DNA of 5,994 nt, taken from the NCBI GenBank assembly GCA_031732855.1, contig JAVMKJ010000042.1, forward strand, positions 1 to 5,994. Reading direction: 5' to 3'. The notes below the pieces were generated by a model. The model worked only from the letters and a program-made list of their open reading frames with translations, did no database searches and was not told the origin of the DNA. Made by a program: the position numbers and the translations under genes. Position 1 is the stretch's first letter. Each line of letters begins with the position of its first letter. Of the stretch, positions 1-5,994 are shown piece by piece. Source of the DNA: JAVMKJ01 sp031732855 (GTDB lineage Bacteria; Pseudomonadota; Gammaproteobacteria; Competibacterales; Competibacteraceae).

Positions 1-27
1 AGGCCACCGCCAGGCCCCTATCCCCCT

Positions 28-54
28 CCTCCCCACTAAAGACGGGGAGGTTTT
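28..54 (+). terminator. Possible rho-independent terminator for a rightward gene left of the window
   Basis: A perfect 7-bp GC-rich inverted repeat, CCTCCCC (28-34) and GGGGAGG (44-50), has a 9-nt loop and is followed by TTTT (51-54) on the plus strand. The T-run is short and is followed by CC, so the signal is modest. Read on the minus strand the same hairpin has no T-run, so it better suits a plus-strand transcript entering from the left than the minus-strand gene that ends here. The hairpin overlaps the last codons and stop of that gene: its stop codon (36-38) lies in the loop. Confidence 0.4.
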
Positions 55-974
55 CCGGATGCAAGAATCGAATTGAGACGAGCTCGGTCGCGGGTCGTGG
101 TGTCGCCGTCGCTGAATTCCGGCAGCAACCGCTCGTACTCGGCGATCACCTGCGCGCCCAGCAGGATGATGATGCCGAGCACGTCCAGGGTCATCAGCAT
201 GATGACCACTCCCGCCAGCGATCCATAGACCATGTTGACCGCCGACAGGTTGGCAAAATACCAGACCATTCCGTAGCGGATTCCTTCCCATAGCAGTGTC
301 GCGGCGACACCTCCGATCAAGGCATGCCGCCAAGGCAACCGGCCGGCCGGCATCAGCCTGTAGATGAGGGTCAATACCCCGATCTGGCTCAGCAAACCGA
401 TGAGATAGAGCAGGGTGACCGGCAGATTGCCTGGCGACCATTGCCAGCCGAACAGCCGGATATCGCCGGCCATCAGGGTTTGCAGTACCCCGATCATCAA
501 GGTTACCGCCAGCAGGCCGAATCCCAGCAGCAGTACGTATAGATACGGCAGCAGCAGCGAGGTCAGGACGTTCCGGGCATGGACCGCGTGGCGGTGGGCA
601 AAGATGACCGCCAGGGCATTTTCCAGCACCCCAAAAGCCGCCGAACTGAAGAACAGCAGAGTGCCTGCCATCATCCAGCCCAGCGCGCGCCGGTGACCGA
701 GAAATTGGGCCACCTGATCCAGGATTATTTCCGACTCGCCGGGCACCAGTTGTTCCAGATAGCGATGCAGCATGGCCAGCAACTGGGCTTCGCTCGCCAC
801 TTGAGACAGCGCGACCAGCAGCAGGATGATCAAGGGGACCAGCGACAGCAGGGCGTAGTAGGCGATCGCTCCGGCGAGCAACAGGCCCCGATTGGCCTGA
901 AAGCGACGCAACACGCGGCCGGCGAAGGCGAGCGGATGGCGGAGAACAAAGCGGATAGGGGGGTGGGGCCTCAC
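36..974 (-). CDS. YihY/BrkB family inner-membrane protein
   Basis: This is a 312-residue integral membrane protein of the YihY/BrkB (UPF0761) family. The family was once misnamed ribonuclease BN, and its molecular function is still unclear. A basic N-terminal stretch leads into the family signature around residues 31-50, where AIAYYALLSLVPL is the characteristic motif of the first helix. I see six hydrophobic segments, at about 31-60, 97-126, 137-170, 183-208, 215-241 and 249-276. The last contains ILLGAQVIAEYERL, the family's usual closing motif, and is followed by a short charged cytoplasmic-type tail. Length is normal for the family (about 280-320). The start is GTG at 972-974. No ATG, GTG or TTG lies between it and the upstream in-frame stop (1035-1037), and it has no clear Shine-Dalgarno sequence. 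The gene is divergent from the patatin gene. E. coli YihY is only a distant relative, so I give no symbol. Confidence 0.9.
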   Translation of the reverse strand: MRPHPPIRFVLRHPLAFAGRVLRRFQANRGLLLAGAIAYYALLSLVPLIILLLVALSQVASEAQLLAMLHRYLEQLVPGESEIILDQVAQFLGHRRALGWMMAGTLLFFSSAAFGVLENALAVIFAHRHAVHARNVLTSLLLPYLYVLLLGFGLLAVTLMIGVLQTLMAGDIRLFGWQWSPGNLPVTLLYLIGLLSQIGVLTLIYRLMPAGRLPWRHALIGGVAATLLWEGIRYGMVWYFANLSAVNMVYGSLAGVVIMLMTLDVLGIIILLGAQVIAEYERLLPEFSDGDTTTRDRARLNSILASGKPPRL

Positions 975-1144
975 GGGGCGGCGGCGCTCGCGGTATTGGG
1001 GAGATGAGGTGATGATGCCAAATTGAACCGGTTTCTACATGGTATTGGGCACGGTTTTTTGTTATCTGAAAAGCTAGGTCAAAACTTTCCATTGCGATAG
1101 CCGGTCTGGCCACCTCCCATTCCCGAATTGCCGCGATCACGATC
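975..1144. promoter_or_regulatory. Divergent intergenic region, presumed promoters for both flanking genes
   Basis: This 170-bp gap separates two divergently transcribed genes and must hold the 5' signals of both unless they are read from elsewhere. Its middle part, roughly 1021-1096, is clearly more AT-rich than the flanking coding DNA and includes a six-T run (1055-1060). I could not find a convincing pair of -35 and -10 boxes with correct spacing on either strand. On the minus strand, TTGACC (revcomp of 1075-1080 and adjacent bases) looks like a -35 box but has no matching -10 box at 16-18 bp. A weak -10-like GATAAC also lies on the minus strand (1062-1067). No operator palindrome was recognised. 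Confidence 0.3.
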
Positions 1145-2626
1145 ATGAGTGTCAAGAAAAAAGCTTTGCGACGATGCGAGGATGCCATGGCGCATGCGAC
1201 CGATTATGCCGACTGGAGCGAGGCGGCACGCGAGCATGACCGACTATCCGGCGCCGCTGACTGGAAGGAGTGGACTGAATCGTCCGAGTTCGATTATCGG
1301 CTGATCCAGGCGCGGTTGCAGGAATTAAGCACCCTGCGTCGGCGTGGAGAGGTTGCCCGGCTGGTGTTTTGCCTGCATGAGGGCTTGCACGGCAACCTGG
1401 GCAACATCGCGAATCCGACGCTTTATTCCCAATGCCGGTTCGGTACCAAGCGGTTGCTGACCGAGTACCTCGACGAGGTTGCCACCGCGCTCGATTATCT
1501 GTGCGATTACGAAACTCCCGTGTTTTCGCCGGCGGACAAGCTGCGCTTCTTCGAGCGTACCGCGCAAAGCTTCGGTCGCTCGGCGCTGATGTTGAGCGGC
1601 GGCGCGACCCTCGGGTTGTTCCATCTGGGAGTCATCAAGGCGCTCTGGTCGGAAGGGCTGCTGCCGCGGATCATTTCCGGTTCGAGCGCGGGTTCCATCG
1701 CCGCGGCGATGCTCGGCACGCATACCGGTGCCGAACTGGCTCGGATTTTCGATCCGGCCACGTTCGTGGTGGAGGCTTGGCGCAGCCTGGGATTCAAGAG
1801 CCTGCTCAGGGGCAGCACGCTCATGGACATCCGGCAATTGGAGCGGTGTATCGAGCAGAACGTCAGTACCCTGACCTTCGAGGAAGCTTTCGACCGCACC
1901 GGCCGGATCATCAACATTCCAGTATCTCCGGCTCGGGCCCATCAGCATTCGCGGTTGCTCAACTATCTGAGCGCGCCGAACGTGCTGGTCGGTCGCGCCG
2001 TGTTGGCGTCTTGCGCCATTCCAGGGGTGTTTCCGGCGGTGATGCTGGAAGCAAAGGATTTCGAGGGGATCATCGTCCCCTACATGCCCAACGACCGATG
2101 GGTGGACGGTACCCTCAACAGCGATTTACCGATGCTGCGGGTGGCGCGGATGCACAATGTCAATCACTACATCGTCAGCCAGACCAATCCGCACATCGTT
2201 CCCTTTCTGTCCGAGCCCAAGCCGCACGAGAAGGGCCTGCTGTCGTTCACCCGCGATATCGTCGGTTCGACCTTCCAACTCTACGTCAAGCACGTTCTCG
2301 ATCTGGCCCGGCAAAACGTCGATTCCCACGCCTTGGGGTTGCTGTTGGATAAGGCCTACACGGTAGCCGACCAGAGTTACAGCGGCGATATCACCATCTT
2401 TCCACCGACTTGGCTGAGCAATCTGCTCAATGTTTTTTCCAATCCCAGCCCGGCCCGGATCGCCGAGTTTATTCAGACCGGCGAACGGGCGACTTGGCCG
2501 AAGCTGGAGCGCATCCGCAACGCGACTCGTATCAGCCGTGCGTTCGAACGCTGTCTGGAGCGATTGCGGGCGCGATTCGCGCTCCCCGCAACCGTTGTTG
2601 AATCATCCGGGGATGGCATCGCTTGA
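1145..2626 (+). CDS. DUF3336 domain-containing patatin-like phospholipase/lipase
   Basis: This 493-residue protein is a predicted serine lipid acyl hydrolase. Residues about 1-140 match DUF3336, the N-terminal domain also found in the yeast Tgl3/4/5 and plant SDP1 triacylglycerol lipases; LHGNLGNIANPTLY (81-94) is its most recognisable stretch. The patatin domain covers about 147-345. It has the glycine-rich oxyanion loop SGGATLGLFHLGV (151-163), the nucleophile elbow GSSAGS (179-184, nucleophile Ser181) and the dyad aspartate in DGTLNSDLP (Asp321). All three elements are intact, so an active enzyme is expected. The substrate, phospholipid or neutral lipid, cannot be told from sequence. There is no signal peptide or membrane helix, suggesting a cytoplasmic or peripheral membrane protein. 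The ATG at 1145 has no clear ribosome binding site, while the in-frame ATG at 1187 has one. I keep 1145 because residues 1-20 fit the family's N-terminal helix. The gene is convergent with the CHAT gene. Confidence 0.92.
   Translation: MSVKKKALRRCEDAMAHATDYADWSEAAREHDRLSGAADWKEWTESSEFDYRLIQARLQELSTLRRRGEVARLVFCLHEGLHGNLGNIANPTLYSQCRFGTKRLLTEYLDEVATALDYLCDYETPVFSPADKLRFFERTAQSFGRSALMLSGGATLGLFHLGVIKALWSEGLLPRIISGSSAGSIAAAMLGTHTGAELARIFDPATFVVEAWRSLGFKSLLRGSTLMDIRQLERCIEQNVSTLTFEEAFDRTGRIINIPVSPARAHQHSRLLNYLSAPNVLVGRAVLASCAIPGVFPAVMLEAKDFEGIIVPYMPNDRWVDGTLNSDLPMLRVARMHNVNHYIVSQTNPHIVPFLSEPKPHEKGLLSFTRDIVGSTFQLYVKHVLDLARQNVDSHALGLLLDKAYTVADQSYSGDITIFPPTWLSNLLNVFSNPSPARIAEFIQTGERATWPKLERIRNATRISRAFERCLERLRARFALPATVVESSGDGIA
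1176..1189 (+). promoter_or_regulatory. Ribosome-binding-site-like sequence for an alternative patatin start
   Basis: GCGAGG at 1176-1181 stands 5 nt before an in-frame ATG (1187-1189, Met15 of the longer patatin product). The annotated ATG at 1145 has no purine-rich stretch at the right distance. Translation from 1187 would remove 14 residues and leave the DUF3336 and patatin motifs untouched. The match may be chance inside coding sequence. Confidence 0.3.
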
Positions 2627-2731
2627 AGGCCGTTGCGCGCCATGGAGGGACCTCATCGTATCGGCTGAATGGTTTCTCCCATCGCCATTTGGTTCGGCGG
2701 CTTTGTACGTCTCGATGTCCCGGTGTTCCCT
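2627..2731. other. Convergent intergenic gap, no terminator recognised
   Basis: This 105-bp gap lies between the stop codons of two genes that face each other. I looked on both strands for a GC-rich hairpin followed by a T-run and found none. No ORF with a plausible ribosome binding site, repeat or other signal stands out. Transcription may end by a factor-dependent route or beyond the opposing stop codons. Confidence 0.5.
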
Positions 2732-5700
2732 TCAAGTCCGGCTGAGTTCCTCCAGCAGCAATTGCAGTTCCACGGCGTACTGATAGTGCAGGTTTGGGTC
2801 GGCGGCCAACGCCGGGTCGCGAGAGCCCGCCAGGATGGCTTGCAGCTTGACGATCAGCAGTTTGCCGGCGGCGGGGACATTGGAGCTGGCCGCAATCTGC
2901 TCCAGTCTGGCGACCAGCGCGCCGGTATCGCCGGCCTGGATGGCTTGGCCGATCTGGGCGCACAGCCGGGCACCAGGGTTCGTGTTTTCGCCGCCGGCCC
3001 GTCGGTAGACCAAGTATTTCTGGATCGCCTGTTGCCGGGCTTGATCGGCCACGTCGGGGTTTTGAACTGTTTGACCGACGTCGCGCAAACCGCGACGGAT
3101 CGCCCAATTGCGAGCGGTGGGGCTTTCGGGCAAATTGCATTCGCTGGCGCGGTACAATTCCTGGCGGGCCTCATCGTGCCGCCGCAACTGGATGAGGACG
3201 TTAGCCAGCTTGTTGCGGCTGGCTTCCTCGCCGTGGCCATCACCCCGTTCCGCACATAATTCCGCCATCCGGCGATACGCCAGAACCGCTTCCTCAAGCT
3301 GGTTCAGCGCCTGATGCAAATGGCCGAGTTCGCCCAGGACATCGGCTATCCCGCTTCGATTGCGTTGTTGTTCGTACAGATACAGCGCTTGTTGGCAAGC
3401 CAGAATCGCCGGTTCCATCCGTCCGTTAAGTTTCTGGGCCAAAGCGAGGTGCCGCCAAGCCTGGGCGGCGCCTTCCGGTTCCCCCAGGGATTCGAAAATC
3501 TGGCGGGCGGAATCGTACAGCGTGGCGGCCTCGGTATAGCGTCCCTGTCGCTGGCGCACCAGCCCCAACTGCATCTTGTTGGATGCGACCGTTGGATTGA
3601 TGGCGTTCGGATCGGCTTGGGCGAGAGCGGCTTCGTAGGCGTCGGCGGCGTCCTGCAAACGCCGCAGATAGGTCAGGCAATCGCCGGTTTCGGCATCGGC
3701 GACCGCTGCCATGCGACCGGCGCTGGCATTGCCGGCATCGGCCAGCGTTTGAAACTGCTGGCGGGCCGCGGTCAGTTCCCGCGCCGCGGCTTCGGCGGCG
3801 CCGGCCAGCTTCAGCAGCTTGCCCAACTGGAAATGGGCGCGGGCCAGATCGTAGGAGGCGCCGGGGTAGGCATCGGCGCCGACATCCTGACACTGGCGCA
3901 ACAATTGCCGGGCGTTTTGCAGGGCGTCTTCCAGCGAACCCTCGTCGCGCAGCCGTTCGATGCGCAGCCGCTCGGTTTCGAAGCGGGCCCGGCTCCAGTC
4001 GAGCAGCGCCTGGCTGGCCCGCTCGCGGGCGGCCACGACCTCGGCGAGCGCCGCCGGGCTCCCGAGATTGGCCAGCAATTGCTCCATCTGACTGGCCAGC
4101 CGGGCGGTTCGCTCCGGTTTGGTGTGTTGCTGGCTGTCGCGCAGCAGGGCCAGCAGATTGGGCAGTTCCAGCCGCAGCAACCGGAGCGTGCGGGTATTGT
4201 CCTTGAAGTATTGCTGGTAGAGAACCGCCAACAGTCGTTCCATCCCGGTGCGCCAGCGCTCCCTTTGACCGGCCCGCCGGCCCTGATCCATCTGGCTGGC
4301 CAGATAGTGCGACAGGGCGGAATCGAAGCGCAAATGGCCATAACCCTGATCGTCGGCCAAGCCCAGGTTGATGATTCGATCGCCCAGCGCGTCGATGGCG
4401 GTAGTGTCCAGCGCCAGGGCGTGCCCGAGGGCGATGCGGTTCGCCCCATCCTTGAAGAAAGCCAGGATGGTCAGCCGTTCCCGATCGCTGGCGGGCAGTT
4501 GGCGCAGGGTCAATTCGAAACTCAGGTAGAGCGGCCATTGCGGATCGTCGCCGTGGAGGCGCAGCAGGGTATCGCGGAGGGGACGCAGCAGCGTCAGGGT
4601 GGCGCCCGCGCCCCGGGCGCCGATTTCGTGCGCCAGATGACGCAGCGCGCCCGGATGTCCGCCGGCCAGCGCAACCAGATCGCGCAATTGCTGAAAGTTG
4701 CTGCCGTTGTCCGCGGCTGGGGGAATTTCTCCGGCCGCGATCAACGTTCGACCGACCAGGGTAATGGCGTCGCTTTCGTCCAGAGGACTCAAGATCGCTT
4801 CTGCCCAGGGTTGGGCGAAGGATGGCGGTCCCAGACGGCCGATCCCCAACAGACGGAGATTCGGCCATTCTTCCATCAGTTGTTTCCAGAATCGATCGAA
4901 GGCCTCGGTTTGCTCCGAGGGCCATTGATCGAGTTGATCGAGCAGGATCAGGGTCGGTCGCGTTCGCAGCGTTTGTCGAAGGTGGTCGGTGGCTTGCCAG
5001 AGGGTTGGATAACGCCCGATCGACCAGTAGGCACCTTCGGGAAGCAGCTGGCGTCCCAGGGTTTCCAGCAGAGTTCGGGTATCGCCGGCGTCGGCGGCGC
5101 GAGCGTAGGCGATGTGGCGATAGAGACCGCAACGGGTCAGCCAATCCACCAGGGCGATCGCGGCCGCGGTCTTGCCGCAACTGCCTGGCCCTCGCAGGAA
5201 AACGGTCGCGTGGCTGACGAGCAATCGTTCCAGAACCAACAGATCGCGACCGCGACCAATGAAGCCGGTTGGCGGCGGTGACATCAGGCCTGGTTCGCGA
5301 GTTTGGGCGCGACCGAACAGCCGGCGCCAGAGTTCCAGCGGGGGGCGCAGGAATAATCGGAGGTCTTGTTCGCCCAAGTATAGCTTGCAGGCGAACCAGT
5401 CCTGCAGGTGGACGCCTCCTCCGCCCAGTCCCTCGATGCGGAAGCTGTCGCCAGCCAGCCGACGCTGGCCGGCGAACATGGCCTGACTGATTCGGGCGCC
5501 CCGCAGCAGCTCCTCATAAAACGCACTCCAGAACCGGCGCAGGGTTTCCGCCGGCGTATCGGGATGAACGGTCACGACCGCCGTGATTCCCGCCGCCAGC
5601 AGGGTGGAGGCCAGCCCGGCCGCGGCTGTCTTCCTGGGGCAGACCAGAGCGACCAGGCGGATGTGGTAAGTGACCAACAGGGATGCCAGCGCCGATGCCG

Positions 5701-5994
5701 GGACGAAGTGAGCGTCGCGACAGACCGGCGCGTACAAATCGTAGCTGGCTTCGAAGCCGAACATAGGGGCGCCACTTTCGGGATCGCCGTGGATATGGCT
5801 ATCCAGATGCAGAGCGGTAAACGGACGCCCGGAACTCCAGGCATCGTTTAGCTGCTTTTCCAGCGCCGCCAGGGTTGGGGGACCGAGCACCTGGGTTTGC
5901 GCCAGGTCGCCCAAACCACCCAGTGCTTCGAGCAGCGGTAGGGCGCTGCGCCGGTAATCGGGATGACCGGTCGGTTCGGTATCGGGACGCGGGC
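2732..5994 (-). CDS. CHAT protease-STAND NTPase-TPR protein, N-terminus cut by window edge
   Basis: At least 1086 residues are visible and the frame is still open at base 5994, so the gene is partial at its 5' end. Residues are numbered here from the TTG at 5914, which is not a convincing start because the 26 upstream codons continue CHAT-like sequence. Domain order: CHAT, a caspase-like cysteine protease fold, up to about 155, with candidate catalytic His40 and Cys92; a linker with DW (172-173) as in other CHAT-ATPase fusions; a STAND NTPase at about 216-545 with Walker A GPGSCGKT (242-249), Walker B TLILLDQLD (321-329), a sensor-like Arg360 and GHPGAL (419-424); a winged-helix-like part (about 473-543); seven TPR-like repeats (about 645-936); and a C-terminal helical segment. 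No signal peptide or membrane helix is visible, so it is probably cytoplasmic. The family logic is ligand sensing by the TPRs, NTP-dependent assembly and protease activation. A role in immunity or cell death is inference. The reading frame is intact, ending at TGA 2732-2734. Confidence 0.87.
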   Translation of the reverse strand, partial: PRPDTEPTGHPDYRRSALPLLEALGGLGDLAQTQVLGPPTLAALEKQLNDAWSSGRPFTALHLDSHIHGDPESGAPMFGFEASYDLYAPVCRDAHFVPASALASLLVTYHIRLVALVCPRKTAAAGLASTLLAAGITAVVTVHPDTPAETLRRFWSAFYEELLRGARISQAMFAGQRRLAGDSFRIEGLGGGGVHLQDWFACKLYLGEQDLRLFLRPPLELWRRLFGRAQTREPGLMSPPPTGFIGRGRDLLVLERLLVSHATVFLRGPGSCGKTAAAIALVDWLTRCGLYRHIAYARAADAGDTRTLLETLGRQLLPEGAYWSIGRYPTLWQATDHLRQTLRTRPTLILLDQLDQWPSEQTEAFDRFWKQLMEEWPNLRLLGIGRLGPPSFAQPWAEAILSPLDESDAITLVGRTLIAAGEIPPAADNGSNFQQLRDLVALAGGHPGALRHLAHEIGARGAGATLTLLRPLRDTLLRLHGDDPQWPLYLSFELTLRQLPASDRERLTILAFFKDGANRIALGHALALDTTAIDALGDRIINLGLADDQGYGHLRFDSALSHYLASQMDQGRRAGQRERWRTGMERLLAVLYQQYFKDNTRTLRLLRLELPNLLALLRDSQQHTKPERTARLASQMEQLLANLGSPAALAEVVAARERASQALLDWSRARFETERLRIERLRDEGSLEDALQNARQLLRQCQDVGADAYPGASYDLARAHFQLGKLLKLAGAAEAAARELTAARQQFQTLADAGNASAGRMAAVADAETGDCLTYLRRLQDAADAYEAALAQADPNAINPTVASNKMQLGLVRQRQGRYTEAATLYDSARQIFESLGEPEGAAQAWRHLALAQKLNGRMEPAILACQQALYLYEQQRNRSGIADVLGELGHLHQALNQLEEAVLAYRRMAELCAERGDGHGEEASRNKLANVLIQLRRHDEARQELYRASECNLPESPTARNWAIRRGLRDVGQTVQNPDVADQARQQAIQKYLVYRRAGGENTNPGARLCAQIGQAIQAGDTGALVARLEQIAASSNVPAAGKLLIVKLQAILAGSRDPALAADPNLHYQYAVELQLLLEELSRT
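3107..3982 (-). repeat. TPR-like repeat array of the large gene
   Basis: About seven helix-turn-helix units follow the NTPase, beginning near residues 645, 691, 737, 777, 817, 857 and 897. The last five start points are exactly 40 residues apart. Each unit shares a small/large hydrophobic pattern with LG in helix A, a Gly near the turn and (E/D)A followed by an aromatic in helix B, for example LGLVRQRQGRYTEAATLY and LGHLHQALNQLEEAVLAY. The first two units are about 46 residues long because of short insertions. Units are diverged at the DNA level, so this is an old protein repeat rather than a recent tandem duplication. In STAND proteins such an array is usually the ligand- or partner-sensing part. 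Confidence 0.8.
4280..5269 (-). other. STAND P-loop NTPase and winged-helix-like region of the large gene
   Basis: The module opens with FIGRGRDLLVLERLL (218-232), the usual lead-in of STAND/NB-ARC-like ATPases. Walker A is GPGSCGKT (bases 5168-5191). Walker B, TLILLDQLDQW, holds Asp326 and Asp329. LRLLGIGR (353-360) places an arginine where the sensor arginine of STAND proteins is expected. LAGGHPGALRHLA (415-427) corresponds to the GxP motif. After it, LPASDRERLTILAFFKDG (473-490) and the segment to about 543 look like a winged-helix domain; its last part reads LRFDSALSHYL, without a clear MHD-type histidine. All nucleotide-binding motifs look intact. Confidence 0.82.
5450..5994 (-). other. 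CHAT (caspase-like) domain of the large gene
   Basis: The visible part begins upstream of the TTG at 5914 with HPDYRRSALPLLEAL, typical of the segment just before the CHAT core. It continues through VLGPPTLAALEKQL and a strand ALHLDSH ending in His40 (codon 5795-5797). A second strand, RLVALVC, ends in Cys92 (codon 5639-5641), followed by the helix-strand LASTLLAAGITAVV and by FWSAFYEELLRGARISQAM, which match the conserved end of CHAT domains. The usual GHG around the histidine reads SHI here, and the cysteine motif is CPRKTA rather than the common AC(Q/R)S. The two catalytic residues appear present, but their neighbours are divergent. The N-terminal part of the domain lies outside the window. 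Confidence 0.8.

Noticed and set aside
579..1007. A plus-strand frame of 142 codons opposite the YihY/BrkB gene
   Set aside because: Its Gln-rich composition is the antisense image of a Leu-rich membrane protein; there is no ribosome binding site or known motif.
1432..2352. A 306-codon plus-strand frame inside the patatin gene
   Set aside because: It is a shifted-frame shadow, rich in Arg, Gly and Ala; all patatin catalytic motifs are in the other frame.
2532..3140. A 202-codon minus-strand frame spanning the convergent gap
   Set aside because: Most of it lies over the end of the CHAT gene in a shifted frame and over the end of the patatin gene in antisense. Its Arg/Pro/Ser-rich composition indicates noise.
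3426..5180. A 584-codon minus-strand frame inside the large gene
   Set aside because: It is an out-of-frame shadow rich in Arg, Pro, Ser and Gly, typical of a shifted frame in high-GC DNA, with no recognisable motif.
3314..5281. A 655-codon plus-strand open frame antisense to the large CHAT-STAND-TPR gene
   Set aside because: It is rich in Gln and Gly, as expected from reading Leu (CTG) and Ala (GCC) codons on the opposite strand, and shows no domain motifs. The minus-strand frame carries the Walker, CHAT and TPR motifs.
1145..5994. Patatin and CHAT-STAND protein as two parts of one defence operon
   Set aside because: Patatins and CHAT proteases both serve as defence effectors, but these two genes are convergent and 105 bp apart, and the patatin carries DUF3336, which points to lipid metabolism rather than a defence-type patatin.

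Overview
The window is GC-rich, densely coding bacterial chromosomal DNA. Codon choice is strongly G/C-ending, and the gene content (a YihY/BrkB membrane protein, a DUF3336 patatin and a CHAT-STAND-TPR protein) fits a high-GC proteobacterium. Gammaproteobacteria is my best guess from the flavour of the proteins; no marker gene proves it. I see no tRNA, rRNA, CRISPR array, transposase or integrase.

Layout: (1) A small terminator-like hairpin at the left edge overlaps the 3' end of the first gene. (2) On the minus strand, 36-974 encodes a six-helix inner-membrane protein of the YihY/BrkB family. (3) A 170-bp AT-richer gap (975-1144) separates it from the divergent plus-strand gene 1145-2626, a two-domain DUF3336 + patatin lipid hydrolase with an intact Ser-Asp dyad. 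(4) After a 105-bp convergent gap, a very large minus-strand gene runs from its stop at 2732 to the right edge and past it. Its reading frame is still open at base 5994, so its true N-terminus lies outside the window. The TTG codon at 5914 is not a convincing start.

The large gene is the highlight. It is a CHAT (caspase-like) protease domain, then a STAND-type P-loop NTPase with a winged-helix-like region, then about seven TPR-like repeats, then a separate C-terminal helical segment. This is the architecture of a signal-gated protease switch: a TPR sensor, an NTPase that would control assembly, and a protease effector. Such proteins are candidates for bacterial immunity or programmed cell death, but nothing else in the window shows a defence system, and the upstream neighbours, where a partner or substrate gene might lie, are not visible.

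The three genes are arranged divergently and convergently, so none is in an operon with another inside the window. A functional link between patatin, YihY protein and CHAT protein cannot be claimed from this layout.
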